Part shown: positions 1 to 10,343 of the stretch, in pieces | Position numbering within the stretch: the stretch's first letter is position 1 | How the letters are laid out: every line of letters starts with the position of its first letter | Notes under the pieces: model-generated | Told to the model about the DNA's origin: nothing | Databases searched by the model: none | Seen by the model: the letters and a program-made list of their open reading frames with translations, nothing else | Translations under genes and position numbers: made by a program | NCBI GenBank assembly: GCA_903913145.1 | Contig: CAIWKC010000060.1 | Span: 1-43,329 of the forward strand | DNA: 43,329 bases | Direction: 5' to 3' | Source: an uncultured Gallionellaceae bacterium | GTDB taxonomy: Bacteria; Pseudomonadota; Gammaproteobacteria; Burkholderiales; Gallionellaceae

Positions 1-1
1 G

Positions 2-187
2 CTGGAAAAAGAAAGAGGAAAGTTTCCTGAACCCGCTTTCAGAGTAAGTACTTTACCGGGAACAGGAAAACAGGCCGTTGTAGAAGGACAAATAAACGGC
101 ATGCAGCTCCAGCCAGGAGCCTTAGCTCGTTGGGGGAATGGTGCGCAAAACTATGAGCTGTTCAAGTCTGAATCATTTTGTCGTTGA
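2..187 (+). CDS. C-terminal end of an unidentified protein, truncated by the window start
   Basis: Open frame from position 2 (LEKERGKFPEPAFRVSTLPGTGKQAVVEGQINGMQLQPGALARWGNGAQNYELFKSESFCR*) ending in TGA at 185-187; no family recognised. Confidence 0.4.
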   Translation: MEKERGKFPEPAFRVSTLPGTGKQAVVEGQINGMQLQPGALARWGNGAQNYELFKSESFCR

Positions 188-266
188 GCGAGGCTTTGAC
201 GTACGTTATTTAATGACCTAGTTGCTTGGTTCCTTTAAATAAAATAGTTAAAGCGGGGGAGAAAAT

Positions 267-1148
267 ATGGGAACAGTATACAGTGTGATGGTCACAGGTG
301 TATTCATGGCCGCACTGGGCGGCTTGTTGGCGCTATTTCTAGCTATTGCCAATAAACGACTCTACGTTTACGAAGATCCACGCATCGAACAAGTCGAAGA
401 ATTACTACCTCATTCCAACTGTGGCGCTTGTGGCACGGCTGGCTGCCGTAATTTTGCCGAGCAAACTGTCGAAGGCAAAATTGATCCGGCTTGTTGCACT
501 GTCAATACATCCGAACAAAACAAAGGTATCGCAGCGTTACTTGGCGTTGCGATGGGTAATGTTGAAAAGCGGATAGCGAGATTGGCTTGTGCAGGTGGCA
601 ATCATGTTGCCAAGATGCGCGCGAATTATTCAGGACTTTCATCATGTCGCGCGGCGGCGGTTTCTGGTGGCGGTGGTAAAGGTTGTGCGTGGGGTTGCCT
701 AGGTTTGGGCGACTGTGCAGATGTATGTGATTTTAATGCTATAAAAATGGACAGCCACGGTTTGCCCATCGTAGACAGTACTAAATGTACTGCATGCGGA
801 GACTGTGTTGATATTTGCCCCAAGCATTTATTTTCTATTCAGGGTGTATCGCGCCAACTTTGGTTGGCTTGTCAAAACGAGTCAGATCCGGACGCAGCAG
901 AAGCCGTGTGCGAAGTTGCCTGCACCGCGTGTGGACGTTGCGTCATGGATGGCGCAGATGGCTTGATTCACCTGGAACGCAATCTTGTTGTTATTGATTA
1001 TGAGAAGAACGCCAGCGCAAATCGTCATGTAATAGAGCGATGCCCTACAGGCGCGATTGTATGGTTTGAAGGCGACCGAATCATTAAAGGCAAGTCAGCT
1101 AAAAAAATAATCCGTATCGAACCGTTACCTGCAACTGCTGAAGCATAG
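267..1148 (+). CDS. rnfB: Electron transport complex subunit RnfB (long, multi-cluster form)
   Basis: N-terminal TM, CGACGTAGC...C Fe-S motif, then CxxxCx5CxxxC, CTACGDCVDIC and a further C-terminal Cys-rich segment; first gene of an rnf operon; RBS gggggag upstream. Confidence 0.93.
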   Translation: MGTVYSVMVTGVFMAALGGLLALFLAIANKRLYVYEDPRIEQVEELLPHSNCGACGTAGCRNFAEQTVEGKIDPACCTVNTSEQNKGIAALLGVAMGNVEKRIARLACAGGNHVAKMRANYSGLSSCRAAAVSGGGGKGCAWGCLGLGDCADVCDFNAIKMDSHGLPIVDSTKCTACGDCVDICPKHLFSIQGVSRQLWLACQNESDPDAAEAVCEVACTACGRCVMDGADGLIHLERNLVVIDYEKNASANRHVIERCPTGAIVWFEGDRIIKGKSAKKIIRIEPLPATAEA

Positions 1149-1156
1149 GGGGAATT

Positions 1157-4100
1157 ATGTTGAATAAACTCAAGCAATTTAAATTGATCGGTGCTGCAGT
1201 TGACACCGAAGGAAGCAAGACAAAATATAAATATCCGGGTGTGAGAGACGCCATTGATGGCAACACAGCCGTTATTTTGGTGGAACGCGAAGCCTCGCAA
1301 GGAGCGGGGGCTTATCCGATTACTCCTTCGACACAAATGGGCGAATACTGGGCGGAAGAAGTCGCCAAGGGGCATCTTAATGCGGCAGGAAAGCCGCTCA
1401 TATTCATCGAGCCTGAATCTGAACATGCAGCGGCAGGCGTGACCGCAGGCCTTTCAATGACCGGGTTGCGCGCAGTAAACTTTACCTCGTCGCAAGGCTT
1501 GGCGTTCATGCATGAGTCGCTTTACGCCGCTGTCGGTAAACGTTTGCCTTATGTGTTGAATCTGGGCTGTCGTGCAATTACAAAAGCATCGTTGAACGTG
1601 CATTGCGCACATGACGATTACCATTGCGCTGATGACACTGGCTTTATTCAGGTCATGGCTAAAAATGCACAGGAAGCAGCCGATCTCAATATGATCGGAC
1701 GTAAAACTGCCGAGCTTTCACTCACGCCTGCTATTGTGGCGCAAGATGGTTTTTTGACCACGCACTTGATTGAACCCATGCTGGTACCGGAAAGAGAGTT
1801 GATCGCCGAGTATTTAGGTGATGGTGATGACATTATCGACACGCCTACGCCTGCCCAGCAAATGCTTTACGGACCGAAACGTCGCAGAATTCCATCAATC
1901 TGGGATGTTGATAATCCAATGATGACCGGCGGAGTCGCCAATCAGGATGTTTATATGCAAGCAGTTGCAGCCCAGCGTCCGTATTTCTTCAATCATATTT
2001 CTGCACTGTTCGATCAGTCGGCTGATGAATTTCAAAAATTGACAGGTCGCCGATATAACCGCATCGATGCCTATCGCTGTGATGATGCAGACTACATTAT
2101 TCTTGGCCAAGGCAGTATGACGGTACAAGCCGCAGCAGTTGCAGACTGGCTGCGCGACAATCGCAAAGTCAAAGTGGGCGTAGTCAACATCACGATGTTT
2201 CGCCCATTCCCCGGAGACATGCTGGGTAAAGTTCTCAAAGGCAAGAAAGGTGTTGCCGTGCTGGAACGTACCGATCAGCCCTTGTCGGAAGACTTGCCGT
2301 TGATGCGCGAGGTTCGTTCCACAATTACAAAATGCGTAGAGAATGCACGCGAAAATTCGTACCCAGATTATGCTTCTTACGACACAGCCAAAGAAATGCC
2401 GTCGCTATATTCCGGCTGTTATGGTTTAGGCTCGCGTGACCTGCAACCTGAAGGTTTGATCGCTGCTGTAGAGAATATGTTGCCAGGTGCGGCACATCGC
2501 AAGTTCTATTATTTGTCTGTGGATTTTGTGCGCGATGAATCGGCTAATCCGAAACAGGAAATTCGCCAGCAGGAATTGCAAGCCGCCTATCCGGGCATCA
2601 AAAATTTGGCACTGCGCGGTTCGGAGAATCCAAACCTGTTACCCAAAAATGCCATTGCTGTGCGCATGCACTCCATTGGAGGCTGGGGAGCAGTGACTAC
2701 CGGAAAAAATCTGGCAATGACGCTGTTTGAATTGCTGGGTTGGGATATCAAGGCAAACCCCAAATATGGCTCCGAGAAGAAAGGTCAACCGACAACTTAT
2801 TATCTGTCGGCTGCGCCGGAACCCATTCGCATCAACTGTGAATATACCAATGTAGATGTAGTGCTGTCACCTGACCCGCAAGTATTCTTGCATACCAATG
2901 CACTTGAAGGGATGAGATCAGGCGGTGTATTCATCATTCAAAGCAATTTGGCGAGTGCGGAAGCAGTATGGGAAACTTTCCCGATGCGCACACAGCAATT
3001 TATTGTGGATAAGAAGATTCGTGTTTTCTATCTGGATGCGTTCAAGATCGCACGAGAAGAATCCAGCAATTCTGACTTGCAATTACGTATGCAAGGCAAT
3101 GCATTCCAAGGGGCTTTCTTCCATGCTTCCGATGTGAAAGAGCGCGCAGGATTGAGTGAAGAAACTTTGTTTACTGCCATTGAAAATCAACTTGAATCCA
3201 AGTTCGGCAGCAAGGGCAAACGCATCGTTGAAGATAACCTGCGTGTGGTGCGTCGTGGTTATGAAGAAATATTTGAAATCAATTCTGCGCAGATGAAAAT
3301 CGGTCAACGCGCCAAGGCCGTCGGCAAGGTGGCTCCAGCGTTGCCTATCATGCTGAGTCGCTTACCTGAAGGGGATGGCGGCATCTCTGACATACACCGT
3401 TTCTGGGAACAAACGGGTAGTTTTTATATGAAGGGCCAAGGTTCGGATAATTTGGTCGATCCTTTTATGGGGCTTTCGGTTATTCCAGCGATTACGGGTG
3501 TGTATCGCGACATGACCGGCGTTCGGTTTGAGCATCCGGAATGGAAAGCTGAAAACTGTACTGCCTGCGGTGAATGCTTTACGCAATGTCCTGACAGCGC
3601 GATTCCGGGACTGGTTTCTACCACAACCGATGTGCTCAACTCCGCTATCCAAAAGATTGAAATCGGTGGACGCCCAACTCGCTTCCTGCGAAAAATTAGC
3701 CGCGTCATTGACAAAAAATTACGCACTGTTCTGGACAAAGAAGGTCTCGATGTAAGCGCATTGTTGTTAAATGCAATTACTGAAGCTTTCGTTGAAGATC
3801 CGACTCAGGGTGATGAGCGTGCCAGATTAGAAATCGAATTGAACCTGTTGCGTGAAATGATCGGCGGTTTTAAGTTCGCCACGACCAAGCCCTACTGGAA
3901 TCAGAAAGAGAAAAAAGAAAAAGGTGCGGGAGGATTGTTTTCTATCACCATCAATCCTTATACCTGCAAAGGCTGTGCAATCTGCGTGGAGGTATGTGAC
4001 GACAATGCTTTAGTCATGGTGACACAGACTCAAGACAGCATACAAACATTGCGTGATGATTGGAACTTCTGGCTAGAACTGCCAACCACGCCTGCGCAAT

Positions 4101-6067
4101 ACAGTCGTATCGATGATCTGGATGAAAAAGTAGGTGCACTGGAAACATTGTTGCTGGATAAACACAATTATATGTCTATGTCCAGCGGCGATGGCGCTTG
4201 TCTGGGTTGTGGTGAAAAATCGACCATACACTTGTTCACCAGTACGGTTACAGCACTACTACAGCCACGTGTTAAGAAATTTCTGGCCAAGCTGGATAGC
4301 TTGATCGGTGATTTGGAAAATCATATTCGTATGAAGCTCAGCAGTACAGTTGATCTCACGAACACCCAAGCATTGATGCAAGCGATTCAGACTTACAGCG
4401 GGCGAGATTTGACGCTTGCCAATCTGTCTGAAAGTTTGTTGGCTAAACATCCTGGACAGCCGATTGATCCGCAATGGCTGAAACGTGTCACGCAAATGTT
4501 GGAAAAACTGAAAGACTTGCGTTGGCGCTACATGGAAGGTCCGAGCAAAAATGGTCGTGCTGAAATGGGTGTTGTAAATTCCACCGGATGTACCTCGGTT
4601 TGGGCTTCTACTTTCCCGTTTAATCCTTATCCGTTTCCCTGGACTTCGCATTTGTTCCAGGATTCACCCTCGGTTGCGATGGGCGTATTTGAAGGCCATA
4701 TGGCGAAAATGGTAGAAGGCTTCAAGACCGTGCGCCAAGCCGAGATGGAACTTGCAGGTGGCTACGATCCCGAAGAAAGCGGTAAATTCTTTTCGCACTT
4801 TAACTGGGAGCAACTCAGTGATGAAGAGTGGCATCTGTGTCCACCCGTGGTAGCAATGGGCGGTGACGGTGCGATGTTCGACATCGGTTTTCAAAATCTG
4901 TCGCGAGCCCTGATGTCAGGTAAGCCGATCAAAATTATGATCGTAGATACACAAGTGTATTCAAATACCGGTGGTCAAGCTTGTACTTCAGGCTTTATTG
5001 GCCAAGTGGCAGATATGTCACCGTACGGCGCAAGCAAGCAGGGCAAAACCGAGAGCCGTAAAGAAATCAGTATTATTGGCATGGCTCACCGTACTTCTTA
5101 CGTGATGCAAGGCGCATTATCCAACGTCACTCATTTGCTGGAAAGTTTTATTGACGGATTGAACAGTCGCCGTCCGGCATTGTTTAACGTCTATGCGGTT
5201 TGTCCGCCAGAGCACGGTGTGGGTGACGACAGCGCAGTGGCACAAAGCAAAATGGCGGTTGAATCACGTGCTTTCCCGCTGTTCCGTTATAACCCTGATT
5301 TGGGCGTCACTTTTTCAGAGTGCGCTTCGCTCGAAGGTAATCCCGGAATAGATACCGACTGGGTGACTTATTCCCTCGATTATCTTGATGAACACGGGGA
5401 AATGAAGAAAATGTCTTTGCCCATGACCTTTGCCGATTTCGCATTGAGTGAAGGTCGCTTTGCCAAGCAGTTCAAAAAGGCTCCTCCGGAAACCTGGAAC
5501 GACGACATGGTGTTGCTGGGAGATTTTCTGAAACTTTCAGAAGTTGATCGAGAAGGAAAGTTCCCCTTTATCTGGTCGGTAGACAAGAAGAATCGTTTGA
5601 TTCGTGTAATGGTATCCGCTGAATTGGTTCGTTCATGCGAAGAAAGATTGCAATTCTGGCAACAACTTAAAGATGTAACAGGTGTTAGCCGTCCGATTGT
5701 AAATGAGGAAGCAATAGCTACTCGCGTTCGCCAAGAGTTGATTCAGAAACTCTCAACCGGTTTTGGAATTAGCTCAACTGATGCACCTCAACCGGCACCT
5801 GTTGCGGTAACAGATGGATATGAACAAGTATGGGTTGACTCTCCTGAATGCACGGCATGTGATGAATGTATCAATATCAATCCCAAGATATTCGCCTACA
5901 ACGATGCAAAGAAGGTCATCATTGTTAATCCGAAGGCAGGATCTTATGTTGATATCGTCAAGGCGGCTGAGAAATGTACCGCTGCTGTAATTCATCCAGG
6001 AACGCCTTGGAACATGAACGAAGCTAATCTGGACAAGCTCAAGCAACGCGCGGCCAAGTTCAATTGA
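1157..6067 (+). CDS. nifJ: Large fused pyruvate:ferredoxin (2-oxoacid) oxidoreductase with C-terminal single-cluster ferredoxin domain
   Basis: 1636 aa; YPITPSTQMGE domain I, gamma domain, CTACGECFTQCP and CKGCAICVEVC 2x[4Fe-4S], GDGACLGCGEKS and GDGAMFDIG...VYSNTGGQ TPP domain, C-terminal CTACDECININP...AAEKCTA ferredoxin-like tail. Exact substrate not provable from sequence. Confidence 0.88.
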   Translation: MLNKLKQFKLIGAAVDTEGSKTKYKYPGVRDAIDGNTAVILVEREASQGAGAYPITPSTQMGEYWAEEVAKGHLNAAGKPLIFIEPESEHAAAGVTAGLSMTGLRAVNFTSSQGLAFMHESLYAAVGKRLPYVLNLGCRAITKASLNVHCAHDDYHCADDTGFIQVMAKNAQEAADLNMIGRKTAELSLTPAIVAQDGFLTTHLIEPMLVPERELIAEYLGDGDDIIDTPTPAQQMLYGPKRRRIPSIWDVDNPMMTGGVANQDVYMQAVAAQRPYFFNHISALFDQSADEFQKLTGRRYNRIDAYRCDDADYIILGQGSMTVQAAAVADWLRDNRKVKVGVVNITMFRPFPGDMLGKVLKGKKGVAVLERTDQPLSEDLPLMREVRSTITKCVENARENSYPDYASYDTAKEMPSLYSGCYGLGSRDLQPEGLIAAVENMLPGAAHRKFYYLSVDFVRDESANPKQEIRQQELQAAYPGIKNLALRGSENPNLLPKNAIAVRMHSIGGWGAVTTGKNLAMTLFELLGWDIKANPKYGSEKKGQPTTYYLSAAPEPIRINCEYTNVDVVLSPDPQVFLHTNALEGMRSGGVFIIQSNLASAEAVWETFPMRTQQFIVDKKIRVFYLDAFKIAREESSNSDLQLRMQGNAFQGAFFHASDVKERAGLSEETLFTAIENQLESKFGSKGKRIVEDNLRVVRRGYEEIFEINSAQMKIGQRAKAVGKVAPALPIMLSRLPEGDGGISDIHRFWEQTGSFYMKGQGSDNLVDPFMGLSVIPAITGVYRDMTGVRFEHPEWKAENCTACGECFTQCPDSAIPGLVSTTTDVLNSAIQKIEIGGRPTRFLRKISRVIDKKLRTVLDKEGLDVSALLLNAITEAFVEDPTQGDERARLEIELNLLREMIGGFKFATTKPYWNQKEKKEKGAGGLFSITINPYTCKGCAICVEVCDDNALVMVTQTQDSIQTLRDDWNFWLELPTTPAQYSRIDDLDEKVGALETLLLDKHNYMSMSSGDGACLGCGEKSTIHLFTSTVTALLQPRVKKFLAKLDSLIGDLENHIRMKLSSTVDLTNTQALMQAIQTYSGRDLTLANLSESLLAKHPGQPIDPQWLKRVTQMLEKLKDLRWRYMEGPSKNGRAEMGVVNSTGCTSVWASTFPFNPYPFPWTSHLFQDSPSVAMGVFEGHMAKMVEGFKTVRQAEMELAGGYDPEESGKFFSHFNWEQLSDEEWHLCPPVVAMGGDGAMFDIGFQNLSRALMSGKPIKIMIVDTQVYSNTGGQACTSGFIGQVADMSPYGASKQGKTESRKEISIIGMAHRTSYVMQGALSNVTHLLESFIDGLNSRRPALFNVYAVCPPEHGVGDDSAVAQSKMAVESRAFPLFRYNPDLGVTFSECASLEGNPGIDTDWVTYSLDYLDEHGEMKKMSLPMTFADFALSEGRFAKQFKKAPPETWNDDMVLLGDFLKLSEVDREGKFPFIWSVDKKNRLIRVMVSAELVRSCEERLQFWQQLKDVTGVSRPIVNEEAIATRVRQELIQKLSTGFGISSTDAPQPAPVAVTDGYEQVWVDSPECTACDECININPKIFAYNDAKKVIIVNPKAGSYVDIVKAAEKCTAAVIHPGTPWNMNEANLDKLKQRAAKFN

Positions 6068-6069
6068 AT

Positions 6070-7410
6070 ATGCGACTTCCATCTTTCCTGCAGCGCACGG
6101 CGACTTTCGATCACGGCATACATCCGGTCTATCACAAAGAAACTGGCTGCTTGCCGATTCGAAGGTTTCCCTATGCCCCAAAATTATTTGTACCGCTGTC
6201 GCAGCACATTGGCAAACCGGCAATCGCGGCAGTAAAAGTTGGACAAGAAGTGTTGCGTGGGGAAATCATTGCGACGGCTGATGGCTTTCTTTCCTTGCCA
6301 ATACATGCACCAGCCACAGGAGTAGTGGAAGCTATTTCACCGATTGCTTCCGATAGCGGCAAAATGGAAATGGCGATCACGATCCGAGTTTATGAAGCCG
6401 ACAGTCAAGAAATAAAAGTAAGAAATCCGCACGAATTGGAAGGATTGAAAGGCAAAGATTTAGCGTTGATCATGCAAGAAGTTGGAGTGGCAGGGAAGGG
6501 GGGGGCGGTTTTTCCTACTCATGCCAAGTTGGTTCCTCCATCTGGTGCTGTCATCGACACCTTATTGGTGAATGGCGCTGAGTGCGAACCCTTTCTCACT
6601 TGCGATCATCGCATTATGCTTGAGCGAGCTCATGACGTGTTGACCGGCATTAAATATGCACGGCGCGTATGTGGAGCTCCAAGAGCCATCATAGGCATTG
6701 AAGATAACAAACCGGATGCGATTGCTGCATTGCAAGCAGCACTGCCTGACGATGGCACTGTATCAATCAAAGTGCTTGAAACAAAGTATCCGCAGGGTGC
6801 GGCAGAGACGATGACTTATGCCATTCTGGGGCGAGAAGTGCCGGTTGGCAAACGCAGTTCGGCCATTGGCGTGATCATGAATAATGTGATGACGCTGGCT
6901 TATATGGGCAGGTTATTGCCCTTGGGCGAAGGTATGACTGAGCGAGTTGTTACAATTGCCGGTCCCGCTGTGGCAAGACCCGGAAACTATATCGTACCCT
7001 TGGGTACCCCTTTGCGTTTTCTACTCGAGTGGGTTGGAGCAAGGAGCAATGCCAGTGAAGTGATTCTGGGCGGACCGATGATGGGCGCGGCGGTTTCTTC
7101 GCTCGATGTGCCGATTACCAAAGGAGTGTGCGGTGTGCTGGCGTTTGGCAAGACAGAAGTCGAGCCGCAACGCAGTTATCCATGCATTCATTGCGGGGAG
7201 TGCCTGAGCGCCTGCCCGAAAAAATTGAATCCCACGCAAATGGGATTGCTTGCTGCCAAACGTGAATTTGAAGTAATGGCAGACCGTTTTTCGCTTGGCG
7301 AATGTTTTGAATGCGGTTGTTGCAGCTATGTGTGTCCCTCGCATATTCCCCTGGTGCAACAATTTCGTATCGCCAAGTCCTTTCTTAAAGATAAGGCGCG
7401 TTCAGCATGA
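6070..7410 (+). CDS. rnfC: Electron transport complex subunit RnfC
   Basis: GKGGAVFPTHAKL nucleotide-binding motif, CIHCGECLSACP and CFECGCCSYVCP clusters. The track start at 6064 is TTG; ATG at 6070 is equally plausible. Confidence 0.93.
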   Translation: MRLPSFLQRTATFDHGIHPVYHKETGCLPIRRFPYAPKLFVPLSQHIGKPAIAAVKVGQEVLRGEIIATADGFLSLPIHAPATGVVEAISPIASDSGKMEMAITIRVYEADSQEIKVRNPHELEGLKGKDLALIMQEVGVAGKGGAVFPTHAKLVPPSGAVIDTLLVNGAECEPFLTCDHRIMLERAHDVLTGIKYARRVCGAPRAIIGIEDNKPDAIAALQAALPDDGTVSIKVLETKYPQGAAETMTYAILGREVPVGKRSSAIGVIMNNVMTLAYMGRLLPLGEGMTERVVTIAGPAVARPGNYIVPLGTPLRFLLEWVGARSNASEVILGGPMMGAAVSSLDVPITKGVCGVLAFGKTEVEPQRSYPCIHCGECLSACPKKLNPTQMGLLAAKREFEVMADRFSLGECFECGCCSYVCPSHIPLVQQFRIAKSFLKDKARSA

Positions 7411-8447
7411 CTCAACCCATCGAGTTGCGTGCCGCGCCTCACCAGCATAGTGGTCGGGATGTGCCGACTATTATGCGCAATGTTGTTTACTCAATGTTGC
7501 CGATTTGTGTTTTTTCAATTTGGCAATATGGGCTTTCATCTGCGGCATTGATATTTGTCGTTACGCTTTCTTGTTTAGCGGCAGAACGTATCAATAATCA
7601 CTTTTCGGGTTCGGTCAACACGCTGTCGGACTGGAGCGCGGCGATTACCGGCATTATTTTGGCGCTTACCTTACCTCCGGCATTTCCGCTTTGGATGGGT
7701 GCAGTGGCAGGGTTCTCAGCGATCTGGCTGGGAAAATCAATATTCGGCGGATTGGGACAAAATCCGTTTAATCCGGCATTGATCGGACGAGCATTTGTAC
7801 AGGCTGCTTTCCCGACGGCGATCAGTACTTGGGCACCTGCTTTTGCACCGCATCGATTCAGTGAATTTATTCCATCATCGCTTGCCGCGCCCTTTATGTC
7901 CCCGCCTGACATTGTGCTGTGGGCCAAACAGCAGGGAGTAGATGCATTTACCGGAGCAACCCCTTTGGCACGCTGGAAATTTGAAAACATCTCAGCCTCA
8001 TCCATGGATTTGTTGACCGGCAATGTCACGGCTAGCGCGGGTGAGACTTCCGCTATTTTGATTTTGCTTTGTGGTCTATATTTGGCATTCAGAAAGTTTT
8101 TGGACTGGCGCATTCCGGTTGCTGTTTTGGGCAGCGTCGTGCTGGTGGCTTGGGTGTTTCATTTTGCCCAACCGGCGCGCTACCCCACACCTACTTTTGT
8201 ATTGCTCTCCGGTGGATTGATGCTGGGTGCATGGTTCATGGCAACTGATATGGCTACCTCACCTGTGACGCCACGCGGTATTTGGTTGTATGGTGCGCTG
8301 ATCGGCATACTCACCGTGGTGATCCGCTATTTTGGGGGCCTGACTGAAGGTGTGATGTACGCGATTTTGATTGCAAATGCGGCAGCGCCATTGCTGGATC
8401 AATTTAGCCAGCCGCGTGTGTTCGGCAATGAACGGGATAAGTCATGA
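7407..8447 (+). CDS. rnfD: Electron transport complex subunit RnfD
   Basis: Multi-TM protein with flavinylation motif TGATPL; 4-nt ATGA overlap with rnfC. Confidence 0.93.
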   Translation: MTQPIELRAAPHQHSGRDVPTIMRNVVYSMLPICVFSIWQYGLSSAALIFVVTLSCLAAERINNHFSGSVNTLSDWSAAITGIILALTLPPAFPLWMGAVAGFSAIWLGKSIFGGLGQNPFNPALIGRAFVQAAFPTAISTWAPAFAPHRFSEFIPSSLAAPFMSPPDIVLWAKQQGVDAFTGATPLARWKFENISASSMDLLTGNVTASAGETSAILILLCGLYLAFRKFLDWRIPVAVLGSVVLVAWVFHFAQPARYPTPTFVLLSGGLMLGAWFMATDMATSPVTPRGIWLYGALIGILTVVIRYFGGLTEGVMYAILIANAAAPLLDQFSQPRVFGNERDKS

Positions 8448-9127
8448 GTGATACACCGAAGACAATAACGCCAAGTTTTGCGATGGTGCGTACGTTGGGA
8501 CTGGTATCGGTCATTTGTGGCATCATCATCGTGGGAGTTTATCAAATCACGTTGCCTGCGGTTAATGCGAATAAGAAGCTTGCGCTGGAACGCCAAGTGT
8601 TTAAAGTCCTACCGAATGCCAAGAAGGTAGTCACCTATTACGCTACGCCAACCGGAATTGTGATCGCTGAAGGTCAAGATCAACCACCTGCACAAGCCAT
8701 GGTTTTCTATGCGGTGTACGACAATAGTAATAAGCTGGCAGGCATCGCGGCAGAAGCATCTTCCGCCGGCTATGCCGATCAAGTGCGTGTGCTTTATGCT
8801 TACGATATCGCGAAACAGGCTATCACCGGTATTGGTGTGGTCTCCATGCGTGAGACCCCCGGCATTGGGGACAAGATTCTGACCGACGAAGATTTTCTGC
8901 GTAACTTTACTGCCCTTGATGTGCGATTGTCGGCGGATATGCAAGCTTTGGCTAATGCAGTGAAGACCGTGAAGCATGGCACGAAAACGAATCCGTGGCA
9001 GATTGACGCCATCGCAGGTGCAACAGTGACATCTAAAGCGGTTGGGCGTGGTATCAATGAATCCGCACAGACATTGATTCCAAGACTTTTACCCCATCTT
9101 GAAAAACTAACGGGAGTGACACCATGA
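8444..9127 (+). CDS. rnfG: Electron transport complex subunit RnfG
   Basis: N-terminal TM and covalent FMN motif AGATVTS; ATGA overlap with rnfD. Confidence 0.93.
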   Translation: MSDTPKTITPSFAMVRTLGLVSVICGIIIVGVYQITLPAVNANKKLALERQVFKVLPNAKKVVTYYATPTGIVIAEGQDQPPAQAMVFYAVYDNSNKLAGIAAEASSAGYADQVRVLYAYDIAKQAITGIGVVSMRETPGIGDKILTDEDFLRNFTALDVRLSADMQALANAVKTVKHGTKTNPWQIDAIAGATVTSKAVGRGINESAQTLIPRLLPHLEKLTGVTP

Positions 9128-9759
9128 GCGTACCATCCAATTTCGATGAATTTTTGGACGGTATCTGGAAACAGAATCCGATCTTCGTGATGGTATTGGG
9201 TATGTGCCCGACGCTCGCAGTGACAGTGTCAGCGGTAAATTCAATTTCGATGGGTCTGGCAACCACCTTTGTGTTGGCAGCATCCTGCCTTTTGGTCTCT
9301 ATTTTGCGAAGTGCGATCCCAAAACAAGTTCGCATCGCCAGTTATATCGTCATTATCGCCACCTTCGTTACCGTGGTGGATTATGCGATCCAGGCGATTA
9401 GCCTTGATCTATATGAAGCACTGGGTGCCTATATCAAACTGATCGTGGCCAACTGTATTTTGCTCGGGCGTGCAGAAGCTCATGCCGCAAAAAATCCTCC
9501 CTTGCCCGCGACTTTAAACGCATTTGGGATGGGTCTTGGCTTTACTCTGGGCTTATTGGCGATAGGCAGTGTTCGTGAAGTTTTGGGTGCGGGAAAGTTG
9601 TTCGGTTTGTCATTGTTTGGCCCACATTTCCAGCCTTGGGTCGTGATGGTGTTACCACCGGGTGGATTCTTTGTTCTGGCAGCATGGCTGATCGTATTTG
9701 CCGCCTTCCGGCATATCAATATTAAACGCAATACTCAATTGGGGGGTGTTCAGTCATGA
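9124..9759 (+). CDS. rnfE: Electron transport complex subunit RnfE
   Basis: RnfE/NqrD family: GMCPTLAVT and ANCILLGRAEA Cys motifs, six hydrophobic segments; ATGA overlap with rnfG. Confidence 0.93.
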   Translation: MSVPSNFDEFLDGIWKQNPIFVMVLGMCPTLAVTVSAVNSISMGLATTFVLAASCLLVSILRSAIPKQVRIASYIVIIATFVTVVDYAIQAISLDLYEALGAYIKLIVANCILLGRAEAHAAKNPPLPATLNAFGMGLGFTLGLLAIGSVREVLGAGKLFGLSLFGPHFQPWVVMVLPPGGFFVLAAWLIVFAAFRHINIKRNTQLGGVQS

Positions 9760-10343
9760 ACAACGATACCGTCGCCAATATTCTCTTAACCACCATTCTG
9801 CCGGGAAACTTTGTATTGGCGATGTTCCTTGGCATGTGTCCATTCCTGGGTGTGTCTCAAAAGCTCAGCACTGCCGTGCCAATGGGTATTGCAACCGCTT
9901 TTGTGATTTTGGTGGCTTCGCTGTCAGCTTATTTTTTGAACATGCTGTTGGTGCATTTTCATCTGGAATTTTTGAGCGTGATCACCTTTATCACGGTTAT
10001 TGCCTGCGCTGTGCAATTGGTCGAAATGTTTGTAAAAAAGACCTTTCCGGAATTGTTTCGGCAACTGGGTATTTACCTGCCGCTCATTACGACAAACTGT
10101 GCTGTGCTCGGCGTAGCCTTATTTCAAACAGCGCGTCAGTATAATTTCGTGCAATCACTGGCCTATAGCATCGGTGGTGGTATAGGATTCACGCTTGCAC
10201 TGATATTGATGGCCGGACTGAGGGAGCGTATGCAACTTTCCAATGTGCCCACGCTGGTACAGGGTGCTGCGATTAGTGTGGTATTGGGAGGTTTGTTGTC
10301 GCTGTCGTTTATGGGTTTTGCAGGCATCGGAGGTGGAGAATGA
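9756..10343 (+). CDS. rnfA: Electron transport complex subunit RnfA
   Basis: RnfA/NqrE family: GMCPFLGVS and LITTNCAVLGVAL motifs; ATGA overlap with rnfE. Confidence 0.93.
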   Translation: MNNDTVANILLTTILPGNFVLAMFLGMCPFLGVSQKLSTAVPMGIATAFVILVASLSAYFLNMLLVHFHLEFLSVITFITVIACAVQLVEMFVKKTFPELFRQLGIYLPLITTNCAVLGVALFQTARQYNFVQSLAYSIGGGIGFTLALILMAGLRERMQLSNVPTLVQGAAISVVLGGLLSLSFMGFAGIGGGE

